Positions 27,401 through 39,400 of a stretch of DNA of 64,000 nucleotides are shown here, in pieces. The position numbers and the translations under genes are program-made. Positions within the stretch are counted from its first letter, which is position 1. The number at the start of each line of letters is the position of its first letter. The notes beneath the pieces were generated by a model that made no database searches, was not told the DNA's origin, and saw nothing but the letters and a program-made list of their open reading frames with translations. The DNA comes from Larix kaempferi (Eukaryota; Streptophyta; Pinopsida; Pinales; Pinaceae), in contig BSBM01000711.1 of NCBI GenBank assembly GCA_027924585.1, forward strand, positions 7,327,001-7,391,000. Direction: 5' to 3'.

Positions 27401-30400
27401 AAGCGATCACTCAAGATCTCCCAACCTTGCCCCCTAAGACTTCTCTAGATTCTTCATATGACATTGCCAAGCTTCACATCAATAACTTCTCAACCACCGA
27501 TGGGGTCACTATGGATCCCCTTCTCCCCCTACCCTAACTTATTTCTCCATCTATGACACCAACACTGAGCTAGGACCCTGTTATTCTATGTAGACCATGC
27601 TCCTTTTCTTTCTTTATTCTGACATTTCTTGATCATGGTCTTTCATGCATTTGTTAGTTTAGCTTTATGCTTTCAGAGTAACCTTAGTTACTAATGCAAG
27701 TGCTTATGACTTTTTGTACTTTTTTTCTTCGGTCCCCTTGACCAACTTTTGGGGTCATTCATTTGACATTAATATAATTATCCCATCTTTAATTTATCTT
27801 ATCTCATGGAGAACACCATCCCTATCTACAATTAACAACATATTTGCTCAATGAAAACAGCTCCAAATTTGGTGGAGAAACAGTGCCCCTCCCCCAACAT
27901 TATTAATCTAAAAACAGCACCTGTCATTATATAAACAAGATCAAATAAGTGCCCAACACATGCCAAATCATGGACATCATGCAAGTGTTAAAAGTTAAAA
28001 CAGTGATAAAGCAGGTCCAATATCAGTGCCCTCTTTGTTAAAAATTCAAAACTGATAGCAGTAGCAGACTGTAAATTTCAAAAAATGCAGAGATAGCTAA
28101 CTATAGATAAAAATTAGAACAACATGCAACCACAAGAACACAGCTGTTTACCCCGGGGAAACCTTTTAAGGTATAAAAACCCCAGCAAAAATATCTTCCT
28201 TAAATATGAGATGTCTGAGTTTTACAACAGCAGGCTAAACAAGCCTTTCCAACAATTAGAATTGTTTTATTTACAAAGAAGAACCCTGTTGAAACTGTAG
28301 CTGAAGCAGTTTCAACCTTGTTTGACCAATCCTGCAACTGTCATTGTTCACTGATGTCTGATGTAGTCTTTTCAGGGATGTAGTGACTTGTAGATTATGT
28401 TGTAATGGCTGCCAAAAGGTTAGGGACAGACCCTCATCTATATTGAACCAAGAACCAGCAATAGAACCCAGTAGTAACAGTAATATGGTGATAAACCAGC
28501 AGTAAACTCAGCAGTAGAATACACCAGCAGTAAACCCAGCAGTAGAAGACACCAGCATTAAGAAATCACCCTTGACAGGGGCCGAATATGCACAGCAGTA
28601 AGTATATTTAACCCAGCATTCAATGAAGAGAACCCAGACATCAAATGACACCACTGTACTGTCTTCTTAACACCACTGAACTGTCTTATTGGTACCACCG
28701 AACTGTTCTCAGAGCTGTCTTTTAAAGCATACGAAATTTTCTTGTTTGAATGATGAGTTTTCACCTTTTATTTATAGTGGAATAAATTCCACTTTTATTG
28801 GGGCCGACCTGTCCTCTTATTTCAGCCATTAAAAATTAATTTAATCATTGAGCCGACTTGCATCTTTTGCCATTAAATTTTTATTTTAACCATTGAGGCC
28901 AACCTTTCAATAAATATATATATAACATATATATTTTTAATTTCTTTATATCATTCATCTTTTTAATTTTGTCTTCCCTCCAAAAATGAGTTGACCAATA
29001 AATAAATAAATACATATTTATTTTTATTTTTTTTTCTTTTAGCTGGTGGGTTCATGGACCAAGTCAAGTGGTGCTTGGGTTCTATAATAAATCATCCAGG
29101 TGTTCTTCAGGGTCTTCATGTCCACTCCAAGTACATCATCATAGGAAGATATTTAATTGCTTTACTTCACCCATCTGTGGTCAACAAGTCCAAGTGGAGA
29201 AGTACACCACTTGCCCAGACCCGGTCTGGGGCTTACAGTGAAATCCTGGTAACTGACCAGGTACCTCCATTCTCCCAGAGAATGGCTCTCAGCCCCAGGC
29301 TGAGCTTCCAGTCCCAGACTGGATCACTTTCCTGGTAACTGACCAGGTGCCTCCATTCTCCCAGAGAATGGCACTCAGCCCCAGGCTGAGTTCCCAGTCC
29401 CAGACTGGGTCAATATCCTGGTAACTGACCAGGTGCCTCCATTCTCCCAGAGAATGGCTCTCAGCCCCAGGCTGAGCTCCCAGTCCCAGACTGGGTCAAT
29501 ATCCTGGTAACTGACCAGGTGCCTCCATTCTCCCAGAGAATGGCACTCGATGCTGCTCAAGAAAAATCAACACTCCCTCTCAGCGAGAGGGTCATTCTCT
29601 GCAATACCAAGCTTGTCTTGAAAGTGCACAAGCTTTGTCAATGACAGGGGCTTGGTCAATATGTCAGCAATCTGCTCATCTGTACGAATGTACTGGAGCT
29701 TCACGGCACCTCGCTGTACCATATCTCTGATGAAGTGGTACTTCATCTCAATGTGTTTTGACCTGTCGTGAAATACAGGGTTCTCTGAAAGCTTAATGCA
29801 ACTCTGATTATCGCAATGGATAACAGTTGGTTCAAGCTTTCCACCAAACAGGTCAGAGAGAAGCTTCCTAAGCCAAACTGCTTCTCTGCAGGCATCACTG
29901 GCAGCAATATACTCAGCTTCAGCTGTGCTCTGAGCTATGGAACCCTGTTTTCTGCTGGACCATGAGATCATGGCTGATCCCAAACTGAAACAGTACCTTG
30001 ATGTGCTTTTTCGGTCCACTGCACTGCCAGCCCAATCGGAGTCAGCATATCCAAGTAGCATTACCCCACTGTTGGAGGTATATCTGAGCCCATATGTTAT
30101 AGTACCTCGCAAATATTTGAGCACATGTTTGGCAGCTATCCGGTGCATATGCTTTGGCTCGGACATGAACTAACTCAATGCATTCACTGTATAACAGATA
30201 TTTGGTCTCGTATGCACTAGATACAGCAAAGATCCAATAAGTTGTCGATACTGAGTAGGATCCACTGCCTGTGAAGAAGCAGCTGAGTCACGTAACTTCT
30301 TCAGATTTGATGTCATAGGTACACTCATGGGTTTGCAGTCATGCATCCCAAACCTCTACAAGATATCAACTGTATACTTTCCTTGAGACAGAAAGATCTC

Positions 30401-33400
30401 ATCTGGCTTTTTCCAGACCTCTAAACCAAGGAAATAGTGCATGAGTCCCAGATCCTTCATTTCAAATTCTGAAGTAAGCTCCCTCTTGCACTAAGCTATC
30501 AGTTGCTCCTCTCCAGTGAGGAACAGATCATCCACATATAGGACTAGGATCAAGACATGGTTCTGAACAACCTTAAAGTAGAGGTTGGGATCAGCAGTGC
30601 TCTTGGAGAATCCCAAACTGTGAAGGTAACCATCAATCCTGGCATACCAGACCCTTGGGGCCTGTTTGAGTCCATACAAAGCTTTCTTTAGTTTGCACAC
30701 ATGAGACTGCATTTCATGTGTCACAAAACCTTCAGGTTGCTCAATGTAGACCTCTTCTTCAACTTCTCCATTAAGAAAAGTTGTCTTTACATCCATTTGA
30801 TGGAGTTTCCATCCAAAGACAGCAGCGAGGGAGATAATAGTTCTGATGGTGGTATACCTGGCAACAGGGGCAAATGTTTCATCATAGTCTATGCCTTCCT
30901 TTTGTGAGAAACCTCGTGCCACAAATCTTGCTTTATATTTCTCAATGCTGCCATCAGCAGCATGCTTAATTTTATAGAGCCATTTGGAAGTTACCACAGA
31001 CTTCCCTTTTGGTCGAGGAACAATTTCCCACACATCATTTTTCATAATGGAATTATATTCTTCTATCATGGCATCAATCCATACCTGATGAGACTCTGCT
31101 TCTTTGAATGTAGAAGGTTCTGCATCAATGAGCTTACTCATAAGACTTGAGTATTTCTGGGGCTGCTTGCTTTCTCTGAATGTCCCAGATGGAGCTTTAT
31201 GCTTCTCTGCTTCTTGCAATATTTGTCTTGCCCAAGTAGGTCTTCTCTTGGAAGGAGGAGCTTCAAGTAGTTCTTCAGTTGGTCTTTCTGGTTCTGAGTA
31301 AGCATGAGGTTCATCTTCTTCCTCCCTCTGATTCTCTGAATGAGGAGAGTCTGGAATGTCAGAAAGAGATCCTTCTGGATCTTTTGGAAGCTCTTTGGAA
31401 TGGCGGAAAACAGCTTCCTCATGAAATATCACATCTCTGCTGATTTCAATGTACCTTTGACCAGGAACATAGATACGGTAGGCTTTTGAATTTTCACTGT
31501 ACCCAACAAATGTGCCTTTCTTTCCGGAAGGCTCCAGCTTTAATCTCTTTTCCTTTGGCACATGGATGTAGACTGGAGTGCCAAAGATCCTCATGTGGTC
31601 AACTGCAGGTTTCCTTCCTGTAAAGACTTCCTCTGGAGTCTTTTCTCCCAAAATGGCATGAGGACTTCTGTTTTGAATATAGACAGCTGTACTAGTAGCC
31701 TCAGCCCATAGAGACAAAGGAAGATCTATATCACACAACATGGCTTTAGCAGCCTCACAAACTGTTCTGTTCTTTCTTTCTGCCACCCCATTCTGTTGGG
31801 GGTTGTAAGGTACAGTTAACTCCCTCTTGATCCCTGCTTCTTGGCAAAAATCATCAAAATCATTTGATTCAAGCTCACCTCCATTGTCTGACCTCAAGAT
31901 GCGAATGTGTCTTCCTGTCTGATTTTCAATCAGCGCCTTGAACTCCTTGAACTTATCAAAAGTTTCACTCTTAGCCTTTAGAAAGTAAATCCAAGATTTA
32001 CGAGAGTAATCATCAATGAACAGCACATAGTATAAGCAACCACTTAAGGAAGGTGAAGACATGGGTCCACAAATGTCAGAGTGAATCAAATCCAAAATAC
32101 CTTTTGATCTGCTATGACTTTTGGAAAAAGACTTCTTGGTATTTTTACCAAGGGCACAACCTTTGCAAATACCACTATGTTCATTAGAAAACTCAAGCAT
32201 ACCTGTAACCATCTTTTGGACACCAGGGAGAGCTGCATAATGAAGGTGCCCAAACCTACGATGCCATAGCTCACAAGGGTTGATAGTGTTGTGAACCAAT
32301 GCCTGAGTAGAATGCCCAGAGGCCTTGTAAAGGCCTCCCTCTCGAACCCCAATCAATTCTGCTGCACTTAACCTTTCATTCTTTGACCAAAGCAAAACCT
32401 TTTTGTCCGTGAATATAACTCTGTAGCCTTTGTCTTCTAAGCCTGCAACAGAAAGAAGATTTTTCTTCAAACCTGGAACATATAGTATGTCTTCAATATG
32501 CAACATGGTCCCTGAATCAAGTTGAAATGAGACTGAACCCACTCCCTTTATTTTGTAGGTGGAGTCATCTCCAAGTTCTACTTGAGTGTCAAACTTCTTC
32601 TTTCTGTAGCTTGTAAGAGCTTCACGGGAACCTGTCATATGTTTTGAGGCTCCACTGTCCACCAACCAAGAATTTGAGCTGTTGGCGATGGACCCTGCTA
32701 GGGCAGAAATCAAATAGTATTCTTTCCTTGAATCTTCTTGCTTGGAAGACCTTGCATTTTTCTTCTTCTTTGGTTCTTCTTCTTCAGCTGTAGATGCTTC
32801 AAATTTTCTTTTGGGCCTTCTCTTTGGCAGCCTATAGCCCCTAGCATAATGTCCCATTTTAAAACAATTAAAACATTTAACTTGTGACATATCAAATTGC
32901 CTACCTTGTGGCTTGTTCTCTTTCTTCTTGGGATGGAAAGGCTTCTTGAATTGCTTCTTAGTTTTAGCTGCTAGTGCAAGGTTCCCTTCTTTAGGACCCT
33001 TAGTTCTGCTTTGTACTCTGCCTTCTTCTTCTAAACAGTCATGCCAAAGTCTCTCAAAATCTGGCTGAGTCTCATGCCCACTAACAGAAGCTAAGAAGGT
33101 TTCCCAAGAACTTGGAAGACCATCAAAAACTGTTTGTACAAGATCATCATCATCTACTGTAACCCCAATAGCAGAAAGTTGGTCTCTTACCCGAGCAATC
33201 TTTGTGAAGAAGGAGGCCACTCCTTCATCTTTTTCCATCTTCAATGTACGAAGTCTGTTTTTCAAGACTCTCTTTTGACTGGGTGTTTTCTTCTCGTACA
33301 AATTTGTCAAGGTGTCAAAACACTCCTTGGCTGTCTTCAGTGGTGTTATGGCAGGCATTATATTTTCCTTGACTGAGTCATAGATAATTCTCCTAGCCTT

Positions 33401-36400
33401 GGCTTGCTTCTTTTTGAATGCTGCCCTTCCTGTGTTTGACGTGGGTTCTTCTATAACATTGATGACCAATTCATCAAGGTCATTTTCTTCCAAGGTGGCC
33501 ATAATTCTTGCCTTCCATGAGTTAAAGTTTGCTGAGCCCTCAAGCCTGTCCTCTGGTCTGAAAGAGGTAGAAGAAGCCATCTCTAGTCTGTCTGTGTTGT
33601 CCCAAGGTCTATGTAAGACACAGTCACCTGCTTAAACACTGTGTGCTTTACAAGCAGAGCTCTGATACCATGTTAAAAATTCAAAACTGATAGCAGTAGC
33701 AGACTGTAAATTTCAAAAAATGCAGAGATAGCTAACTATAGATAAAAATTAGAACAACATGCAACCACAAGAACACAGCTGTTTACACCGGGGAAAACCT
33801 TTTAAGGTATAAAAACCCCAGCAAAAATATCTTCCTTAAATATGAGATGTCTGAGTTTTACAACAGCAGGCTAAACAAGCCTTTCCAGCAATTAGAATTG
33901 TTTTATTTACAAAGAAGAACCCTGTTGAAACTGTAGCTGAAGCAGTTTCAACCTTGTTTGACCAATCCTGCACCTGTCACTGTTCACTGATGTCTGATGT
34001 AGTCTTTTCAGGGATGTAGTGACTTGTAGATTATGTTGTAATGGCTGCCAAAAGGTTAGGGACAGACCCTCAGCTGTATTGAACCAAGAACCAACAATAG
34101 AACCCAGTAGTAACAGTAATATGGTGATAAACCAGCAGTAAACTCAGCAGTAGAATACACCAGCAGTAAACCCAGCAGTAGAAGACACCAGCATTAAGAA
34201 ATCACCCTTGACAGGGGCCGAATATGCACAGCAGTAAGTATATTTAACCCAGCATTCAATGAAGAGAACCCAGACATCAAATGACACCACTGTACTGTCT
34301 TCTTAACACCACTGAACTGTCTTATTGGTACCACCGAACTGTTCTCAGAGTTGTCTTTTAAAGCATACGAAATTTTCTTGTTTGAATGATGAGTTTTCAC
34401 CTTTTATTTATAGTGGAATAAATTCCACTTTTATTGGGGCCGACCTGTCCTCTTATTTCAGCCATTAAAAATTAATTTAATCATTGAGCCGACTTGCATC
34501 TTTTGCCATTAAATTTTTATTTTAACCATTGAGGCCAACCTTTCAATAAATATATATATAACATATATATTTTTAATTTCTTTATATCATTCATCTTTTT
34601 AATTTTGTCTTCCCTCCAAAAATGAATTGACCAATAAATAAATAAATACATTTTTTTTTTTTCTTTTAGCTGGTGGGTTCATGGACCAAGTCAAGTGGTG
34701 CTTGGGTTCTATAATAAATCATCCAGGTGTTCTTCAGGGTCTTCATGTCCACTCCAAGTACATCATCATAGGAAGATATTTAATTGCTTTACTTCACCCA
34801 TCTGTGGTCAACAAGTCCAAGTGGAGAAGTACACCACTTGCCCAGACCCGATCTGGGGCTTACAGTGAAATCCTGGTAACTGACCAGGTACCTCCATTCT
34901 CCCAGAGAATGGCTCTCAGCCCCAGGCTGAGCTTCCAGTCCCGGACTGGATCACTATCCTGGTAACTGACCAGGTGCCTCCATTCTCCCAGAGAATGGCA
35001 CTCAGCCCCAGGCTGAGTTCCCAGTCCCAGACTGGGTCAATATCCTGGTAACTGACCAGGTGCCTCCATTCTCCCAGAGAATGGCTCTCAGCCCCAGGCT
35101 GAGCTCCCAGTCCCAGACTGGGTCAATATCCTGGTAACTGACCAGGTGCCTCCATTCTCCCAGAGAATGGCACTCGATGCTGCTCAGGAAAAATCAACAC
35201 TCTTTTCTAATGATAACCCTCAAATAAAACGCTGAAACTAATCCAAGAATGGTGGCCAGCATCCACCAACTAAGTCACAAAAGCAGCACTCTACTACTGA
35301 GAATAGGGACAAAACAGCAGATCTAAATCAAGCCCAGGATGACATATCAGACAGTCTAAAGACAGCACTTTCATGCTGGTAAAAATTCTTGGAACTAACA
35401 CCTAACATGATGGGACTAGCAACAACAAGAGCCCCTTCTCCTAGGACTGCATTATCTCTCATCCTATCACAAATACAGTGCCAAGAACCAGTCAAATAAA
35501 AGCTTGCTTGTCCTGCAAGTAAAGTCATTAAATGGCTTTCAGGTAAGTGTTTGACTTCACATACTAAACAAGCAACCTCTGCAAGACAATCTCTTTCAAC
35601 AGATATGCATCCAACGCATAGCTTAAGGATTAAGCAACCTCATCATACATAGATTTATAAAAAATCCTCAAACCTAACACCTAACATGATGGGATCATGG
35701 GACCAAAACAAACAAGAGCACATTTGCCTGGGACTACATTATCCCTTATCCAATCTCAAATACAGTGCAAAGAACTAGTCATACATAAGAACTTGATTGT
35801 CCTGCAAGTATAGTCATTATGTGATTCTCAAGTAAGTGTTTGACTTCGCTTACTAAATAAGAAACCTCTGCAAGCCAATCTTCTTCGACAGATATGCCTC
35901 CAAAGCATAGCTTAAGGATTAACTTTTAAGCTACCTCATCATACAATGATTCAAGAGCTGCTTCACCTAGAAATACTCCTGATATCTTATCACAGGTTGA
36001 AAACAGTCTAATTTGTCTTTCAGACGCAGAAAACAGCATGTGATGATCCTCCTTGGAAATGTGCCCACAATGCCCTCGTGATCATGCCCTTCTCCTGTGG
36101 GCAGGATATTCTAAAAAGCTAGAAACTCTCGAGCAAAGAATGACTTGATCTGCTGACACGAAGTGCAGGTATGGGAGTTAACAGGCGTATTTTGAATAAG
36201 ATCATGGTGACCTTTGACAATGTAGAATTACACATGCAATGAACGATAATATTCCAAAAAGCAGAATTGGAGGGAATATTTACACTAGTTAATACTACTA
36301 TGCGATTAATAGAATTCATCGAATTATAGTCAAAGGAACTCTTATTTTACAATACTTTTCTATAACTTTCGTTTCCACTGTATTAATAGCTATGTTACCA

Positions 36401-39400
36401 GATCTGCCACCACAGTGTGTAGGATCTGTGGTTCCAGATCTGGATTTGCTGAGAACCCATCATGGAAACGGATCCCCTGGAGAAAGAAACAGATTGTGAA
36501 CCCATGAAACAGATCCCATGGAAAATGAAACAAACCCAAAAAAATTAAGTGGATCCTGAAACTTCCAGTGCTTTTGTCACCCACCAATTCCTCAAAAAAA
36601 CTTCTAAAACCCTAAACACCTAAAGTCTAAAACAATAAACCATAAACCCCATTCATGGTCAAGGTATGATCAATCCTTGAGTCAATAACCGCTCTCCAAC
36701 TCTGATCTATCAAGGTCTTTTCTCAAGGTTTCCATTTGATCTATCATTATAGTCAAGGTCTGATCTATCCTTATGTGCTATCTTGATGCTCACTTCACCC
36801 ACACTGTTATTTAGTCCTGCCATAGCCTTCAAGTAAACCACTTTATTCACTACTGATATGGACATGTGGATGTGGCTCACAAAATGCTGTTATGACCTGC
36901 TTCATGTTCATGTTAAAATGGCCTTCGAAATTATCAATTCTCAATCATGGTTATAACTTATCAAAATGATTAGGTATGTATCGTACATGAATGGCTAATA
37001 GTAATATGCATGAGAACTCTCTTTCTTGGCTATAACTTATAGTTCTACTCTTGTGTTTCCTGACTAGTTCTGATTCTTCCCTCTGTTTTTTATTTATTAT
37101 AAACAAAAATTATATTTTTTGTACTGGACCTTTCCCATCATATCCAGATCCTGGCTTTTCAAAAATGTGTATCTGGATTCCGTATCCTGGTAACTTAGAT
37201 TAATGGAGACTCCAGACTATTAGTGAATTGTAGGTGTTTGTGCTGGAAGCCATGCACATCAGCCAGTGGGAGTTCACAGTGCATACAATGGAAGTTATCT
37301 AAACTATAAGGACATCTCAAAATTTAGGAAGCCTGGATCTGGAGTAATCCAGTATATTACGAATTTATGATTTCATAAAAACAAACCTACATCTAAAAGC
37401 ACTGAATTGTAAGAAATCCCACAAATGTTGCTGTGTTTCCTGCTACTACCTTAACAGGTGTTGATGGTTGTAGCTTGGACAGGTACTTCTGCATAGGCTA
37501 AGTGTCTAGCATGCAGCAGTCATCCATATTACCTCTCTAGCTACTTGCTTGAGAGAGCAAGTGGCTTTTGTATCTATTTTTTAAGTCTAACTTAGGAAAA
37601 GCACATTAATTAACTTAATGTTGGCTAGTGACTAAAAGTGAACTTAAGATTAAGTCACAGCCATTGATCTTAAGTGAGGCCTGATATCTAATCTCAGCCA
37701 TCAATAACTTTGGAGATTGAGGGTTAGGGTTTTGGTCATTGAGATGTTATAAAAGGAATCCTAAGGAGAGGAGGAAAAAAACAGAAGCCACACAGAGTGA
37801 GTGAGATCTCATTGAATGGTCAGAAAAATGTGCAGGAGCAGGGTCAAAGGAAAGGAGCAAAGGGCAGAAAGGGAGATAGCAGCCAACCAGCAAGAACAAT
37901 GACTGATCTTGATGTTTGTAAGGCTTGGCTATTTGCTTATTAGTATTATTCCTCACTGGGCCATTAACCCGGGATGGGAGCCCTGGATTTTATGATTAAT
38001 AAAATCATTGAATGCTGGGTTTTTCCCACAAGGGTTTTCCAGTGTAAACAAGTTTGTCAAATGTGTGATTGATTTCCTGTTTCATTTCCACTGCATAATG
38101 AGTTATGATATCAGTGTATTTTCGTTTATAATTTAAGTAATAAATTATCGGAAACGAATATCAGATCTGGTAAAAGAGCATTAACAACAGGTGCTTCTTG
38201 AAATAGGTGTTGTTGCTCAGAGTACAACTGCCAGTCTGTTCCAAACTCAAACTTCATTAACCATTAAGTGGGCAAGATATTTATTTCATAGTGGAATGGG
38301 ACAGCACTGGAAATAGATGCCACAATGGGCAGTCAGGAAAACAAAATAAGTTCCCTCATAAGAGAATATAAGGAAGTGCAATATCTTTCTAATCCAGTTT
38401 TTCACATGTTTACACAGTATACATTTAAATTCATTGTTCCACTAAACTAATTAATTTTGCACATCTGGACTCCCTTGGACTCTAATATCTACAACAAAAT
38501 AGATTAGTCAGCTTTTGTTGTTTCAAGACCTAAGCAACATCTTGTTAGTTGACTAATATAACCAACTGTTCTTGAATTTGAAATTGCATGGGCATTGAAT
38601 GGAAGCAACAGATATTAATTGAAACCAAGCTTCCAGTCATGTACTATTAGAAATATCACAGCAATCAGAATTATCCATAACAATTAAACACAAAAATGAA
38701 TGGCACCATGCAACAAGTACAACTATGCCCCTGATAGAAGTAGATATATTTATAAAAATAGAGCCATTCGTAATGCACTGTACAGAAACAGGTAAACAGG
38801 CAATTCTTGAATTAATTGGTATAAATCTATTGTCAAATAAGATGCATAGGCCACCTATGCATCCTGAACCAGACTATTCAAGCCTCAGAATTCAAAGAAG
38901 AATATAAAATTCTATCAACATTCCTTCCTAGATAAAATAGGTTAGATCATGACCTCTCCAGATGGTATTCGCGTATCAGGTATTACAAGTGCTCCAGCAG
39001 CAACCATTGCATTTTTTTCCACAACTACTCCATCAAGTAAAGTTGCACCCATTCCAACAAAGGCCTCATCATCAATAGTACAGCCATGCAGTACAGCGCT
39101 GTGACCTGTCTAAATAATTCAGTAATATTGAAATAATAGCATCAGTCGTACATCACTTTAGCCACACTTCTGAAAACGAAATTCAAATGCTGATGGAAAC
39201 TACCCATAAACATTCTGACAAATGGAAAATGGATGGATCATCGTAATAAACAACTATGATGCCTAAAATATACCAGCCATACTTTTCACTTGCCATCAAC
39301 CATACATTTGTATATTTTTACATTACTGTCTCTCTCAAAATTAACACGGTTGAAAAACAGAAATAAGTTATAACATATTGTATAAAAATCAGGCGCTGCC

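Larger units (their letters stand above)
28036..35199 (-). mobile_element. Complete Copia LTR retrotransposon, 7,164 bp
   Basis: Flanked by CTCTT on both sides (28031-28035, 35200-35204). The LTRs are 28036-29572 and 33671-35199. By eye they differ at about 13 substitutions and a few indels, below 1%, so insertion was fairly recent for this neighbourhood. The element has a primer site against initiator tRNA-Met, a 78-bp leader, one gag-pol frame in the order GAG, zinc knuckle, protease, integrase, RT, RNase H (Copia order), and a purine tract next to the 3' LTR. Three TAG codons interrupt the frame. It lies in the 35.5-kb intron, in the same orientation as the host gene. Confidence 0.97.

Noticed and set aside
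28558-29560. Open frames inside the Copia LTR, present in both LTRs
   Set aside because: Shared only because LTRs are duplicates; the longest runs through the hairpin tandem repeat.
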